Positions 8,743-16,959 of a stretch of DNA of 61,667 nucleotides are shown piece by piece. Every line of letters begins with the position of its first letter. The stretch's first letter is position 1. Below the pieces are notes generated by a model that had not been told where the DNA came from, made no database searches, and saw only the letters and a list, made by a program, of their open reading frames with translations. This DNA comes from Pseudomonas sp. (GTDB lineage: Bacteria > Pseudomonadota > Gammaproteobacteria > Pseudomonadales > Pseudomonadaceae). Both the position numbers and the translations under genes were made by a program. The stretch spans positions 1-61,667 of the forward strand of contig NZ_JAGIBG010000045.1 of the NCBI RefSeq assembly GCF_017744435.1, read 5' to 3'.

Positions 8743-9453
8743 ATGTCCGAACCCGTCCGCCTGTCCAAACGCCTCATCGAGCAGCTTGGTTGCTCCCGCC
8801 GCGAGGCCGAGCTGTACATCGAAGGAGGCTGGGTCACGGTCGATGGCGTGGTGGTCGAGCAACCTCAGTTCAAGGTCGACGACCAGCGCGTCGAACTGCT
8901 GCCGGGAGCACGCGCCGAGGCATTGGACCCCGTCACCCTGCTGATGCATCAAGCGGCCGGTGTCGACAGCGAAACCGCCCGCGCCAGCATGAACATGGGC
9001 AACCTCAGCGAGGCCCACCGCGAAGGCGTACGGCCCCTGCACGGGCATTTTGCCCGCCTGACCTGCCTGGCGCCGCTGGAACGTGGCGCCACCGGCCTGC
9101 AGGTGTTCACTCAGGACTGGCGGGTCACCCGCAAGATCGACGCCGACCTGCGCCGCATGGAGCAGGAATACATCATCGAAGTGCGCGGTGAGACCACGCC
9201 CCAGGCGCTGGAGCGCCTGGCACGCGGTGCGACGCGCAATGACCGGGAGCTGCCCAAGGCCAAGGCCAGCTGGCAGAACGAGACCCACTTGCGCCTGGTC
9301 GTGAAAAACCCGCAACCCGGGCAGATCAGCGAGCTGTGCGCCTACCTGCGCCTGGAGGTGCTGGGCATGCGCCGCATTCGCCTGGGGGGTGTATCGATGG
9401 GCAAGCTGCCCGTGGGGCAGTGGCGTTACCTGGCAGCCACCGAACGTTTCTAA
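8743..9453 (+). CDS. RluF/RsuA-like pseudouridine synthase homologue with altered active-site motif
   Basis: The 236-residue protein has an N-terminal S4 RNA-binding domain (residues 5-50, LSKRLIEQLGCSRREAELYIEGGWVTVDG) followed by an RsuA/RluF-type synthase domain. In active members the catalytic Asp lies in GRLDxxTxGLxxxTxDG. Here the aligned stretch is APLERGATGLQVFTQDW, so the Asp position is Glu (residue 113) and the GR pair is AP. The rest of the fold is retained to the C-terminal LRRIRLGGVSMGKLPVGQWR-like motif. It may be a catalytically dead rRNA-binding paralogue. It is followed by the YehS-like gene and trmO on the same strand with short spacers. Confidence 0.8.
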   Translation: MSEPVRLSKRLIEQLGCSRREAELYIEGGWVTVDGVVVEQPQFKVDDQRVELLPGARAEALDPVTLLMHQAAGVDSETARASMNMGNLSEAHREGVRPLHGHFARLTCLAPLERGATGLQVFTQDWRVTRKIDADLRRMEQEYIIEVRGETTPQALERLARGATRNDRELPKAKASWQNETHLRLVVKNPQPGQISELCAYLRLEVLGMRRIRLGGVSMGKLPVGQWRYLAATERF

Positions 9454-9501
9454 GCAATGCGCCACGCCCCCGGCGTGGCTACTGAACAGGATTTTGCAGC
9501 A

Positions 9502-9963
9502 ATGAACCACAACGATGTCCTGCGCAGCTTGCGCTACATGCTCAAGGTGAACGACGCCAAGATGGCCGAAATCATCGCGCTGTCCGGCCTCGAAGTTAAC
9601 CCGATCGTGCTCGCCACCTACTTGAAGAAGGAAGACGAAGCCGGTTTCGTGCGTTGCCCGGAGCGGGTCATGGCGCACTTCCTTGACGGCCTGGTGATCC
9701 ACCGCCGTGGCAAGGACGACAGCCGCCCACCACAGCCGGTCGAGCTGCCGGTGACCAACAACACCATCCTGAAAAAACTGCGGGTGGCCTTCGAGCTCAA
9801 GGAAGAAGACCTGCACGCCATCCTCAAGGCGGTCAATTTCCCGGTGTCCAAGCCTGAACTCAGCGCGCTGTTCCGCAAGGTCGGGCATGACAACTATCGC
9901 CCGTGTGGCGACCAGCTGCTGCGCAACTTCCTCAAGGGCCTGACCCTGCGCGTGCGCGGCTGA
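9502..9963 (+). CDS. YehS-like DUF1456 family protein
   Basis: The 153-residue protein closely follows E. coli YehS, with two copies of a helical DUF1456 unit: NDVLRSLRYMLKVNDAKMAEII with LKKEDEAGFVRCPE, and NNTILKKLRVAFELKEEDLHAIL with FRKVGHDNYRPCGDQLLRNFLKGL. Its function is unknown. The start at 9502 gives the family N-terminus; no strong ribosome site is seen, and the frame is open from 9457. It ends six bases before the trmO start, so co-transcription is likely. Confidence 0.85.
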   Translation: MNHNDVLRSLRYMLKVNDAKMAEIIALSGLEVNPIVLATYLKKEDEAGFVRCPERVMAHFLDGLVIHRRGKDDSRPPQPVELPVTNNTILKKLRVAFELKEEDLHAILKAVNFPVSKPELSALFRKVGHDNYRPCGDQLLRNFLKGLTLRVRG

Positions 9964-9969
9964 GTGGCC

Positions 9970-10665
9970 ATGCAGCATACGGTTGCACCGGTCGGCATCG
10001 TCCGCTCCTGCTTCAAGGAGAAGTTTGCCATCCCGCGCCAGCCGCAGCTGGCGCCAGCAGCCCGCGGGGCGCTGGAACTGCTGCCGCCGTTCGATCAGGG
10101 CGATGCGGTGGCCGGGCTGGAGCAGGTCAGCCATGTCTGGTTGCTGTTCCTGTTCCACCAGGCACTGGAAGACAAACCGCGCCTGAAAGTACGCCCGCCA
10201 CGCCTGGGCGGCAACAAGAGCATGGGCGTATTCGCCACCCGCGCCACCCATCGCCCCAACGGCATCGGTCAGTCGGTGGTGCGCCTGGAGGGCGTAGAGC
10301 CAGGGCGCCTGCTGCTGTCCGGGATCGACCTGCTGGACGGTACGCCGGTACTGGACATCAAACCCTATGTCCCCTACGCCGACAGCGTTGCCGGGGCAAG
10401 CAACCTGATGGCCAGTGATGCGCCGGTCGCAATTGCCGTTGGCTGGAGCGACAGCGCCCTGCCCCAGGCCCACGCGCATGGGTTGCGCCTTGGCGAGCCC
10501 CTTGTGGAACTGATCGAGCAATGCCTGGCGCAGGACCCGCGCCCGGCCTATCAGGTGCCACCGCCGGAACGGGTGTACGGGGTGAAGTTCTGGGATGTGC
10601 AGGTCCGCTGGCATTACCCGCAACCGGATCAGATCCAGGTGCTGGAAGTCGTACGGGAAGGCTGA
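9970..10665 (+). CDS. trmO: tRNA m6t6A37 methyltransferase TrmO
   Basis: SAM-dependent enzyme that N6-methylates t6A37 in threonine tRNAs. The 231-residue protein has the TsaA/YaeB-like beta-barrel fold with signature stretches VGIVRSCFKEKFAIPRQP, HVWLLFLFH and GVFATRATHRPNGIGQS (about residues 86-102), then a C-terminal VYGVKFWDVQVRW segment. ATG at 9970 is used; GTG at 9964 is an alternative. An intrinsic terminator shared with convergent fpr follows. Confidence 0.92.
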   Translation: MQHTVAPVGIVRSCFKEKFAIPRQPQLAPAARGALELLPPFDQGDAVAGLEQVSHVWLLFLFHQALEDKPRLKVRPPRLGGNKSMGVFATRATHRPNGIGQSVVRLEGVEPGRLLLSGIDLLDGTPVLDIKPYVPYADSVAGASNLMASDAPVAIAVGWSDSALPQAHAHGLRLGEPLVELIEQCLAQDPRPAYQVPPPERVYGVKFWDVQVRWHYPQPDQIQVLEVVREG

Positions 10666-10686
10666 GAATCACCACCGTGCAGGCAT

Positions 10687-10717
10687 AAAAAAACGCAGAC
10701 CCGGGTCTGCGTTTTTT
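10687..10717. terminator. Bidirectional terminator between trmO and fpr
   Basis: A perfect palindrome (AAAAAACGCAGACCC and its complement) with an A-run on one side and a T-run on the other serves both convergent genes. Confidence 0.92.
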
Positions 10718-10733
10718 CGTTGCTGCGTTCGTC

Positions 10734-11513
10734 TTATTTCTCGACGAAGGCACGCTCGATCAGGTAGTCACCCGGCTCGCGCATGCGCGGGGAGACCTTC
10801 AGGCCGAAGCTGTCGAGCACTTCGCTGGTCTCGTCGAGCATGCTCGGGCTGCCGCAGATCATCGCGCGGTCGTCCTCTGGGTTGATCGGTGGCAGGCCGA
10901 TATCGCTGAACAGCTTGCCGCTGCGCATCAGGTCGGTCAGGCGGCCCTGGTTCTCGAACGGCTCGCGGGTCACGGTCGGGTAGTAGATCAGCTTGTCACG
11001 GACCGACTCACCGAAGAACTCGTTCTGCGGCAGGTGCTCGGTGATGAATTCCTTGTAGGCCACTTCGTTGACGTAACGCACACCGTGAACCAGGATCACC
11101 TTTTCAAAGCGCTCGTAGGTTTCCGGGTCCTGGATGACGCTCATGAACGGCGCCAGGCCGGTGCCGGTGCTCAGCAGGTACAGGTGCTTGCCCGGCTTCA
11201 GGTCGTCGAGGACCAGGGTACCGGTTGGCTTCTTGCTGATGATGATCTCGTCGCCTTCCTTCAGGTGCTGCAGCTGCGAGGTCAGCGGGCCGTCCGGGAC
11301 CTTGATGCTGAAGAACTCCAGGTGCTCTTCCCAGTTCGGCGAAGCGATGGAATAGGCGCGCATGAGCGGACGGCCGTTGTCCTGTTGCAGGCCGATCATC
11401 ACGAACTGACCGTTCTCGAAGCGCAGGCCCGGGTCGCGGGTGCACTTGAAGCTGAACAGGGTGTCGTTCCAGTGGTGCACACTGAGGACACGTTCGTGGT
11501 TCATGTTGCTCAT
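10734..11513 (-). CDS. fpr: Ferredoxin-NADP+ reductase
   Basis: FAD enzyme that exchanges electrons between NADPH and ferredoxin or flavodoxin; part of the oxidative-stress response. The 259-residue protein has the FAD-binding RAYSIAS motif (residues 52-58), the NADP-binding STGTGLAPFMS segment (about 114-124), and the C-terminal AFVEK ending typical of bacterial-type FPR. CAGGAG lies eight bases before the start. It is divergent from finR, which in P. putida encodes the LysR activator of this gene, with a candidate operator in the 118-base gap. Confidence 0.96.
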   Translation of the reverse strand: MSNMNHERVLSVHHWNDTLFSFKCTRDPGLRFENGQFVMIGLQQDNGRPLMRAYSIASPNWEEHLEFFSIKVPDGPLTSQLQHLKEGDEIIISKKPTGTLVLDDLKPGKHLYLLSTGTGLAPFMSVIQDPETYERFEKVILVHGVRYVNEVAYKEFITEHLPQNEFFGESVRDKLIYYPTVTREPFENQGRLTDLMRSGKLFSDIGLPPINPEDDRAMICGSPSMLDETSEVLDSFGLKVSPRMREPGDYLIERAFVEK

Positions 11514-11583
11514 CTAAGGGGCTCCTGAAGAAAAACGCAGCGCGCAAGACGCACAGTTGCGCGATAGTTTAGGGGCAGCGAGA

Positions 11584-11611
11584 ATATCTGTTAACTGAAT
11601 TATCAAGATAT
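11584..11611. promoter_or_regulatory. Candidate FinR operator between fpr and finR
   Basis: ATATCT and AGATAT half-sites 16 bases apart form an AT-rich inverted repeat in the divergent fpr/finR gap, which otherwise resembles the GC-rich genome little. A further AGATAT at 11628-11633 overlaps the finR start codon. This layout suits a LysR activator that also represses itself. The binding claim is inferred. Confidence 0.45.
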
Positions 11612-11631
11612 GTGTTATCGGTTATATAGAT

Positions 11632-12558
11632 ATGCGATTTACACTTCGTCAGCTTCAGGTATTCGTCGCCGTGGCCCAGCACCAGAGTGTGTCGCGGGCG
11701 GCCAGCGTGCTCGCGCTTTCACAGTCGGCGGCGAGCACTTCCATCACCGAACTTGAGCGGCAATCGAGCTGCCAACTGTTCGACCGCGCCGGCAAGCGCC
11801 TGGCGCTCAATGCCCTGGGCCATCAGTTGCTGCCCCAGGCCGTCGCCCTGCTCGACCAGGCGAAGGAAATCGAAGACCTGCTCAACGGCAAGTCCGGCTT
11901 TGGCTCGCTGGCGGTCGGCGCTACGCTGACCATCGGCAATTACCTGGCCACCCTGCTGATCGGCAGCTTCATGCAGGTACACCCGGAGAGCCAGGTCAAG
12001 CTGCATGTGCAGAACACTGCGCATATCGTGCACCAGGTTGCGCAATACGAAATTGATCTAGGTCTGATCGAAGGTGACTGCAACCACCCGGACCTGGAGG
12101 TACAACCTTGGGTCGAGGACGAGCTGGTGGTGTTCTGCGCACCGCAACATCCACTGGCCAAGGCCGGTCGTGCCGATGTCGAAGCGCTGTCGCAGGAAGC
12201 CTGGATCCTGCGCGAGCAGGGTTCCGGCACACGCCTGACCTTCGACCAGGCCATGCGTCATCACCGCACCAGCCTGAACATTCGCCTGGAGCTGGAGCAC
12301 ACCGAGGCGATCAAGCGTGCCGTGGAGTCGGGCCTGGGTATCGGCTGCATCTCCCGCCTGGCCCTGCGTGATGCCTTCCGCCGCGGTAGCCTGGTACCGG
12401 TGGAGACGCCGGAGCTGGACCTGATGCGCCAGTTCTACTTCATCTGGCACAAGCAGAAGTACCAGACCTCGGCCATGCGTGAGTTCCTGGAGTTGTGCCG
12501 CAACTTCACTGCGGGCTTTACCCGCAGTGACGAGATCGTCTTGCCGCCGATCGCTTAA
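11632..12558 (+). CDS. finR: LysR-type regulator FinR
   Basis: LysR-family regulator that in P. putida is required to induce the neighbouring fpr gene under superoxide stress. The 308-residue protein has an N-terminal winged HTH (residues 1-60, LRQLQVFVAVAQHQSVSRAASVLALSQSAASTSI) and a periplasmic-binding-like effector domain (about 90-300). It is divergent from fpr. Its stop codon overlaps that of convergent dgkA in the tetranucleotide TTAA, leaving no room for a terminator. Confidence 0.9.
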   Translation: MRFTLRQLQVFVAVAQHQSVSRAASVLALSQSAASTSITELERQSSCQLFDRAGKRLALNALGHQLLPQAVALLDQAKEIEDLLNGKSGFGSLAVGATLTIGNYLATLLIGSFMQVHPESQVKLHVQNTAHIVHQVAQYEIDLGLIEGDCNHPDLEVQPWVEDELVVFCAPQHPLAKAGRADVEALSQEAWILREQGSGTRLTFDQAMRHHRTSLNIRLELEHTEAIKRAVESGLGIGCISRLALRDAFRRGSLVPVETPELDLMRQFYFIWHKQKYQTSAMREFLELCRNFTAGFTRSDEIVLPPIA

Positions 12559-12920
12559 AGCAGAATCACACCCCACACCAGCGCGACCATGGTCAGCGCC
12601 ACCAGTTGCGCGGCGCTGCCCATGTCCTTGGCGTTCTTCGACAACGGGTGGCGTTCCAGCGAGATGCGATCGATGGCTGCTTCCACTGCCGAGTTGAACA
12701 GTTCGACGATCAGGCCGAGCAGGCACACGGCGATCATGATTGCCCGCTCGGCACGGCTGACCGGCAGCCAGAAGGCGATCGGGATCAGCAGCACGTTGAG
12801 CAGGACCAGCTGGCGGAAGGCGGCCTCGCCCTTGAAGGCGGCGCGCAGGCCGTCCAGCGAGTAGCCTGCGGCGTTGAAGATGCGTTTCAGGCCGGTCTGG
12901 CCTTTGAATGGCGATGTCAT
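12555..12920 (-). CDS. dgkA: Diacylglycerol kinase DgkA
   Basis: Small integral membrane kinase that phosphorylates diacylglycerol, released mainly during glucan decoration, to phosphatidate. The 121-residue length is normal. Three hydrophobic segments surround the catalytic signature ELFNSAVEAAIDRISLERHPLSKNAKDMGSAA (family core ExxNTAxExxxD, here ELFNSAVEAAID). The start at 12920 (MTSPFKGQTG) is family-like; the frame extends upstream to 13016 without conservation. Its stop overlaps that of finR. The next gene upstream is erdR on the same strand. Confidence 0.95.
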   Translation of the reverse strand: MTSPFKGQTGLKRIFNAAGYSLDGLRAAFKGEAAFRQLVLLNVLLIPIAFWLPVSRAERAIMIAVCLLGLIVELFNSAVEAAIDRISLERHPLSKNAKDMGSAAQLVALTMVALVWGVILL

Positions 12921-12993
12921 GTGAGTCACTTCACAACAGAAAGGCCAGCAGACTAGTGCGGCACGGGTCAAAAAAGCGTGAATCCAGGCGTTG

Positions 12994-13644
12994 TCAGCTG
13001 CTGGCAACCGATTCAAGTTGTTGCAGCAACAGCGCGGCCTGGGTGCGAGTGCGCACGCCCAGCTTGCGGAAGATAGCCGTTACATGGGCCTTGATGGTCG
13101 CTTCCGACACACTCAGCTCATAGGCGATCTGCTTGTTCAGCAAACCTTCGCAGACCATGGTCAGCACGCGGAACTGCTGTGGGGTGAGGCTGGCCAGGCC
13201 TTCGCTGGCGGCCTTGGCTTCGGCCGAGACGTCGACCTTTTCGAAGGCTTGCGGTGGCCACCAGACTTCGCCATCGAGTACTTTTCTCACGGCATCCTGA
13301 ATGACTTCAAGGCCGCTGGACTTCGGAATGAAGCCGCTGGCACCGAACTCGCGGGACTTGACCACCACGGCGGCCTCTTCCTGCGCCGAGACCATTACCA
13401 CCGGAATCTGCGGGTACTGGCCGCGCAGCAGGACCAGCCCGGAGAAGCCATAGGCACCCGGCATGTTCAAGTCCAGCAGGACCAGGTCCCAGTCGGCTTT
13501 TTCGCTCAGGCGGGTTTCCAGTTCGGCGATGCTCGCCACTTCAACCAGGCGCACAGCGGCGCCCAGGCCAAGGGTAACGGCCTGGCGCAGGGCGCTACGA
13601 AACAGCGGGTGGTCATCGGCTATCAGGATTTCGTATGTGGCCAT
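12994..13644 (-). CDS. erdR: LuxR-family response regulator ErdR
   Basis: Two-component response regulator; the P. putida orthologue at this locus, ErdR, affects ethanol and acetate metabolism. The 216-residue protein has a receiver domain (residues 1-120; acidic pair DD at 10-11, phospho-acceptor Asp in VLLDLNMPG, Lys in IPKSS) and a LuxR-type HTH (about 150-212, LTPQQFRVLTMVCEGLLNKQIAYELSVSEATIKAH). The start at 13644 (MATYEILIADD) matches the domain start, with an AGGAT element upstream. No kinase gene is adjacent. Confidence 0.88.
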   Translation of the reverse strand: MATYEILIADDHPLFRSALRQAVTLGLGAAVRLVEVASIAELETRLSEKADWDLVLLDLNMPGAYGFSGLVLLRGQYPQIPVVMVSAQEEAAVVVKSREFGASGFIPKSSGLEVIQDAVRKVLDGEVWWPPQAFEKVDVSAEAKAASEGLASLTPQQFRVLTMVCEGLLNKQIAYELSVSEATIKAHVTAIFRKLGVRTRTQAALLLQQLESVASS

Positions 13645-13823
13645 CGATCTATGGATCCTGTTCTGTGCCAGGCGCGTGCGGGGTAGTGAAGCGCCTGGCG
13701 GGGAATCGGCGCCAAGGATGCCGAGCACGGCCGGAGGTGGTCAAGCCAACTACCCTGCCGTCTCGCCCACCCTGGCTGCCAGCCCCGTCATTATGAACCA
13801 AAGTGAGACTTATGCCCTTTGGA

Positions 13824-14534
13824 CTATAGGAAGGTATGCAAACGCTGGTGGGTGTCGTCCTGATCATCCAGCGGCAGGCGACGCTTGCCACTGAGGTAAT
13901 GCAGGCTGAACACGTCGAGGTAAGCATCCAGCGCCTGAGAAGCCTGGCCGTCACCCGCCAGGTCCAGGCACATGGCAGCGACTTCGGCGGTGCAGAAATG
14001 ATCGTCGCGCTTGGACCGGCGCAGGCGATAGCGCGACATCTGCTCGGCTTGCAGGCTCAGCACCGGGAAGCGATCAAGATACGGGCTCTTGCGGAACATC
14101 TTGCGGGCTTCGGTCCAGGTAGCATCGAGCAGGATGAACAACGGGCGCTTGCCGGGTTCGCGGACCACCTCGCTGACCACCCGCTCCTGGGCAACGAATT
14201 CGCCAGGGAAGACGATGTAGGGCTGCCACTGCGGGTCGTCGAGCAACGCCAGCAAACGCTCGTCCACCGAGGTGCGCAGCCAGCCGAAGGCACAGGTGTC
14301 TTCGATCAGGTCGGCGATCAGCCAGCCGGTGTTGGTCGGTTTCAATGGCTCGGTGTCATGCATGATCAGGCACACACCCGAGTCGGCCTGCACCTTGGGC
14401 TTCCACGCACACAGGCAATGGGTGGCGATCACCCGGCAATCGGGGCAACGCTCGGCGCGTGAACCACGGGCAATGAAAGGTTTGTTGCTGCGTGCCAGGC
14501 GCTCGGCACGCAGGCGTGCTACCGCGTGGCTCAT
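13824..14534 (-). CDS. tapT: tRNA-uridine aminocarboxypropyltransferase (DTW domain)
   Basis: Transfers the 3-amino-3-carboxypropyl group of SAM to a tRNA uridine (acp3U47 in E. coli). The 236-residue protein follows E. coli YfiP/TapT throughout: RLRAERLAR and FIARG near the N-terminus, a putative zinc site C30/C33/C40/C42, HDTEPLKPTNTGWLIAD, the DxTW motif as DATW at 137-140, then ARKMFRKSPYLDRFPV. The start at 14534 gives this alignment; no strong ribosome site is seen. It is followed by a 179-base gap that should hold the erdR promoter. Confidence 0.9.
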   Translation of the reverse strand: MSHAVARLRAERLARSNKPFIARGSRAERCPDCRVIATHCLCAWKPKVQADSGVCLIMHDTEPLKPTNTGWLIADLIEDTCAFGWLRTSVDERLLALLDDPQWQPYIVFPGEFVAQERVVSEVVREPGKRPLFILLDATWTEARKMFRKSPYLDRFPVLSLQAEQMSRYRLRRSKRDDHFCTAEVAAMCLDLAGDGQASQALDAYLDVFSLHYLSGKRRLPLDDQDDTHQRLHTFL

Positions 14535-14759
14535 GCTGGCAAGCCTGTGGACGGGTTGTGACTGGACACTGCAAGGACTCGGAAGGTGCAAAACGCCAGT
14601 CTACCAGAGCAGGCGCCATTTGGCCGTGCAGGGCAAGCAACCGCTCCCTTATAATCGGCGACATTGGCCACCGTGAATTTGCCTGCGATGCAGCGGGTTT
14701 CATGGAACGCCCGCCGCCGGCGCATGTCAAAGCGCCAGTCATCGAACCAGGAGAGATTC

Positions 14760-15179
14760 ATGCTGCGTCTTATCGTCCCGACCCTGAGCCTGTTGCTCAC
14801 CCTGCCACTGGCAGCCCAGGCTGCCTCCAAGCAAGAGTTCGAGCTCAACAAGCTGCTGCAGAAGGTCGCCACGGAAAGCAGTGTCGGCACCCCTCGCGCC
14901 ATCAACGAAGACATTCTTGATCAGGGCTATACCGTTGAAGGCAAGGCGCTGGTCAACCACCTCAGCGTACGTGCCGAGCATGCCGCACGCATGCAGCAGA
15001 ACCCGGCGCAAGTCCGCAGCCAGTTGGGCGACAGCGTGTGCCGCAACAGTGGTTTCCGTAACCTGATGTCCAAAGGTGCGGTGATGGTCTATCGCTTCAG
15101 CGTGTACAAGACCAACCAGCCGGTCATGGACCAGGCCTTCGATGCTGCCAGCTGCACCGCCGGCAACAAGAAGAAGTGA
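14760..15179 (+). CDS. Small exported protein of the PA3611 quorum-sensing-regulated family
   Basis: The 139-residue protein has a signal peptide (MLRLIVPTLSLLLTLPLAAQA) and a compact domain with two cysteines (VCRNSGFR and AASCTA) that could form a disulfide. It resembles P. aeruginosa PA3611, described as a quorum-sensing-regulated virulence factor: TPRAINEDILDQGYTVEG and LVNHLSV are shared. The mechanism is unknown. The start at 14760 has GGAGA five bases upstream. The stop abuts the stop of the convergent small gene with no intervening base. Confidence 0.8.
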   Translation: MLRLIVPTLSLLLTLPLAAQAASKQEFELNKLLQKVATESSVGTPRAINEDILDQGYTVEGKALVNHLSVRAEHAARMQQNPAQVRSQLGDSVCRNSGFRNLMSKGAVMVYRFSVYKTNQPVMDQAFDAASCTAGNKKK

Positions 15180-15383
15180 CTAGGTAACCCGCTCTCCCTC
15201 GGCGCGCCGCGGCTCTTCGTCGGCGCGCATCTCTGCCAGCAGCGCCTGCAGGTAGCGTGATTGGCACTCAAGTGCCGCTAGCCTGCGACGACACTCTGCT
15301 TCCAGGCTCACATGGTGATCCTGGGCTGCATGTTCCAGCTGCTGGTAGAGCTGCCGGTCTACCTCGATGACCAAGCGATGCAT
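15180..15383 (-). CDS. Small protein with predicted ribbon-helix-helix fold
   Basis: The 67-residue protein has a short beta-strand-like segment (HRLVIEVD), two helices (QLYQQLEHAAQDHH and SLEAECRRRLAAL), and a charged C-terminal tail. The layout resembles Arc/MetJ or FitA-type DNA-binding subunits. AGGAGG seven bases before the ATG supports translation. No toxin partner adjoins it, so a toxin-antitoxin role is not supported. It is convergent with the PA3611-like gene, stop to stop. Confidence 0.65.
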   Translation of the reverse strand: MHRLVIEVDRQLYQQLEHAAQDHHVSLEAECRRRLAALECQSRYLQALLAEMRADEEPRRAEGERVT

Positions 15384-15687
15384 AGCGCCACCTCCTGCAT
15401 CGACACGTTTCGCTTCTCCAGTTAACCAAACCCTCGCCGGGGCTGGTCGCAGGCCGACGAGTGGCCACTCGTGTTCGCGTCTGCACGATCAGGCGCAACG
15501 GTCTAGATTGATAGCGAAGGCCCGAAAAACGACACGCTGGACTGACACCTCTGTACCACGGTCTTGAAGGCCTACTGCAATGCTCGGGATGCACACTCGA
15601 GTCACGGCAGCCAGCGACACACGTAGTGTCGCGGCCGGGCCACACCATCGGCCCGGTCAGAGGTTTTGCTGCAGAAGGAGACGTTGA
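15384..15687. promoter_or_regulatory. 304-base gap: divergent promoters and two tandem hairpins before the LOG gene
   Basis: No ORF is credible here. It separates the small RHH gene (minus) from the LOG-family gene (plus). Just upstream of the latter are two consecutive hairpins: GCGACAC/GTGTCGC at 15614-15632 (5-base loop) and CCGGGCC/GGCCCGG at 15635-15656 (8-base loop). The AAGGAG ribosome site follows at about 15675. The second hairpin lacks a T-run, so it is not an obvious terminator; a structured leader is possible. Confidence 0.5.
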
Positions 15688-16806
15688 ATGCCTTACCAAT
15701 CGAATGAACACTTGTTCAATCACTTCAGGGACCACGGCATCGACCTGAGCAAGATCGACCAGCAACTGCAACTGGTCGCGCCGGACAGCCCCAACCTGCC
15801 GCTGTACCGCGACATGATGCTCACGGTCTTGCGCATGGCCCATGACGACAGCGACCGCTGGAGCGCCAAGATCACCTTGCAGGCCTTGCGCGAACTGGAC
15901 CACTCGTTCCGCATGCTCCAGCGCTACCGGGGGCGACGCAAGGTCACCGTGTTCGGCTCGGCACGCACTCCCGTGGAACACCCGATGTACGCGCTGGCTC
16001 GCGAGCTGGGGGCCACCCTCGCCCGCTCCGAATTGATGGTCATTACCGGTGCCGGCGGCGGCATCATGGCGGCGGCCCACGAAGGCGCCGGGAGTGACCA
16101 TAGCCTGGGTTTCAACATCACCCTGCCCTTCGAGCAGCATGCCAATGCCACGGTGGATGGCACCGACAAGCTGCTGCCGTTCCACTTCTTCTTCATTCGC
16201 AAGCTGTTCTTCGTCAAGGAAGCCGATGCACTGGTGCTCTGCCCTGGCGGCTTCGGCACCCTGGATGAAGCACTTGAAGTGTTGACGCTGATCCAGACCG
16301 GCAAGAGCCCACTGGTGCCGGTGGTACTGCTGGACTCACCGGGTGGCACGTTCTGGCGCGACTGCCTCGCGTTCATCAGCCGCCAGCTCGAAGAAAACCG
16401 CTACATCCTGCCCAGTGACTTGAAGCTGCTGCGCCTGGTGCACAGCGCCGATGAGGCCGTCGAGGAAATCAACCAGTTCTATAGCAACTACCACTCCAGC
16501 CGCTGGCTGAAGAACCAGTTCGTGATCCGCATGCACCATCGGCTCAGCGAGGCCGCACTGCATGACATCCAGGAGGGGTTTGCCGACTTGCGCCTGAGTG
16601 GCCGGTATCACCAACACGCCGACAGCGGTGCCGAACACGAGGTGGGCAACTTCAGCCATCTGACGCGGCTGACGTTTGCCTTCAATGGCCGTGACCAGGG
16701 GCGGCTGCGGGAATTGGTCGATTTCATCAACTTGCCGGAAAACTGGGCCAAACCGGAGCCAATGCACACCACCCAGCGCGCTCGGGAGGCGTTGAAGGTC
16801 AGCTGA
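15688..16806 (+). CDS. LOG family protein (Rossmann-fold nucleotide hydrolase-like)
   Basis: The 372-residue protein has the LOG/TIGR00730-type core: VFGSARTP, the phosphate-binding GAGGGIMAAAHEGA (about residues 121-134), and PGGFGTLDE (about 187-195). Family members cleave nucleoside monophosphates or cytokinin ribotides to free base and ribose 5-phosphate. This one is longer than the minimal LOG enzymes, with about 85 extra residues at each end, so its substrate is uncertain. AAGGAG precedes the start. Confidence 0.85.
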   Translation: MPYQSNEHLFNHFRDHGIDLSKIDQQLQLVAPDSPNLPLYRDMMLTVLRMAHDDSDRWSAKITLQALRELDHSFRMLQRYRGRRKVTVFGSARTPVEHPMYALARELGATLARSELMVITGAGGGIMAAAHEGAGSDHSLGFNITLPFEQHANATVDGTDKLLPFHFFFIRKLFFVKEADALVLCPGGFGTLDEALEVLTLIQTGKSPLVPVVLLDSPGGTFWRDCLAFISRQLEENRYILPSDLKLLRLVHSADEAVEEINQFYSNYHSSRWLKNQFVIRMHHRLSEAALHDIQEGFADLRLSGRYHQHADSGAEHEVGNFSHLTRLTFAFNGRDQGRLRELVDFINLPENWAKPEPMHTTQRAREALKVS

Positions 16807-16826
16807 AGTAAGGCATGCACGGTCTT

Positions 16827-16942
16827 TGTAGGAGCGGCCTTGTGTCGCGAAAGGGGCGCAAGGCGCCCCCAGTTGTCAAGTTAACTTCGAAATCTTAGGG
16901 GGGCGCGTTGCGCCCCTTTCGCGACACAACGCCGCTCCTACA
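16827..16942. repeat. Inverted repeat of a second intergenic family
   Basis: TGTAGGAGCGGCCTTGTGTCGCGAAAGGGGCGC-type arms (given here in two parts, TGTAGGAGCGGC and GTGTCGCGAAAGGGGCGC) face each other across an AT-richer centre. The family differs from the GCGGGC...CCCACAGG REP elements elsewhere in the window. It lies between the LOG gene and recX, which converge, and could also end transcription. Confidence 0.85.
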
Positions 16943-16959
16943 GGGCGTTGCAAGCCAGA

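Noticed and set aside
15180..15383. Antitoxin of a toxin-antitoxin pair
   Set aside because: The RHH-like protein has no adjacent small toxin gene on the same strand.
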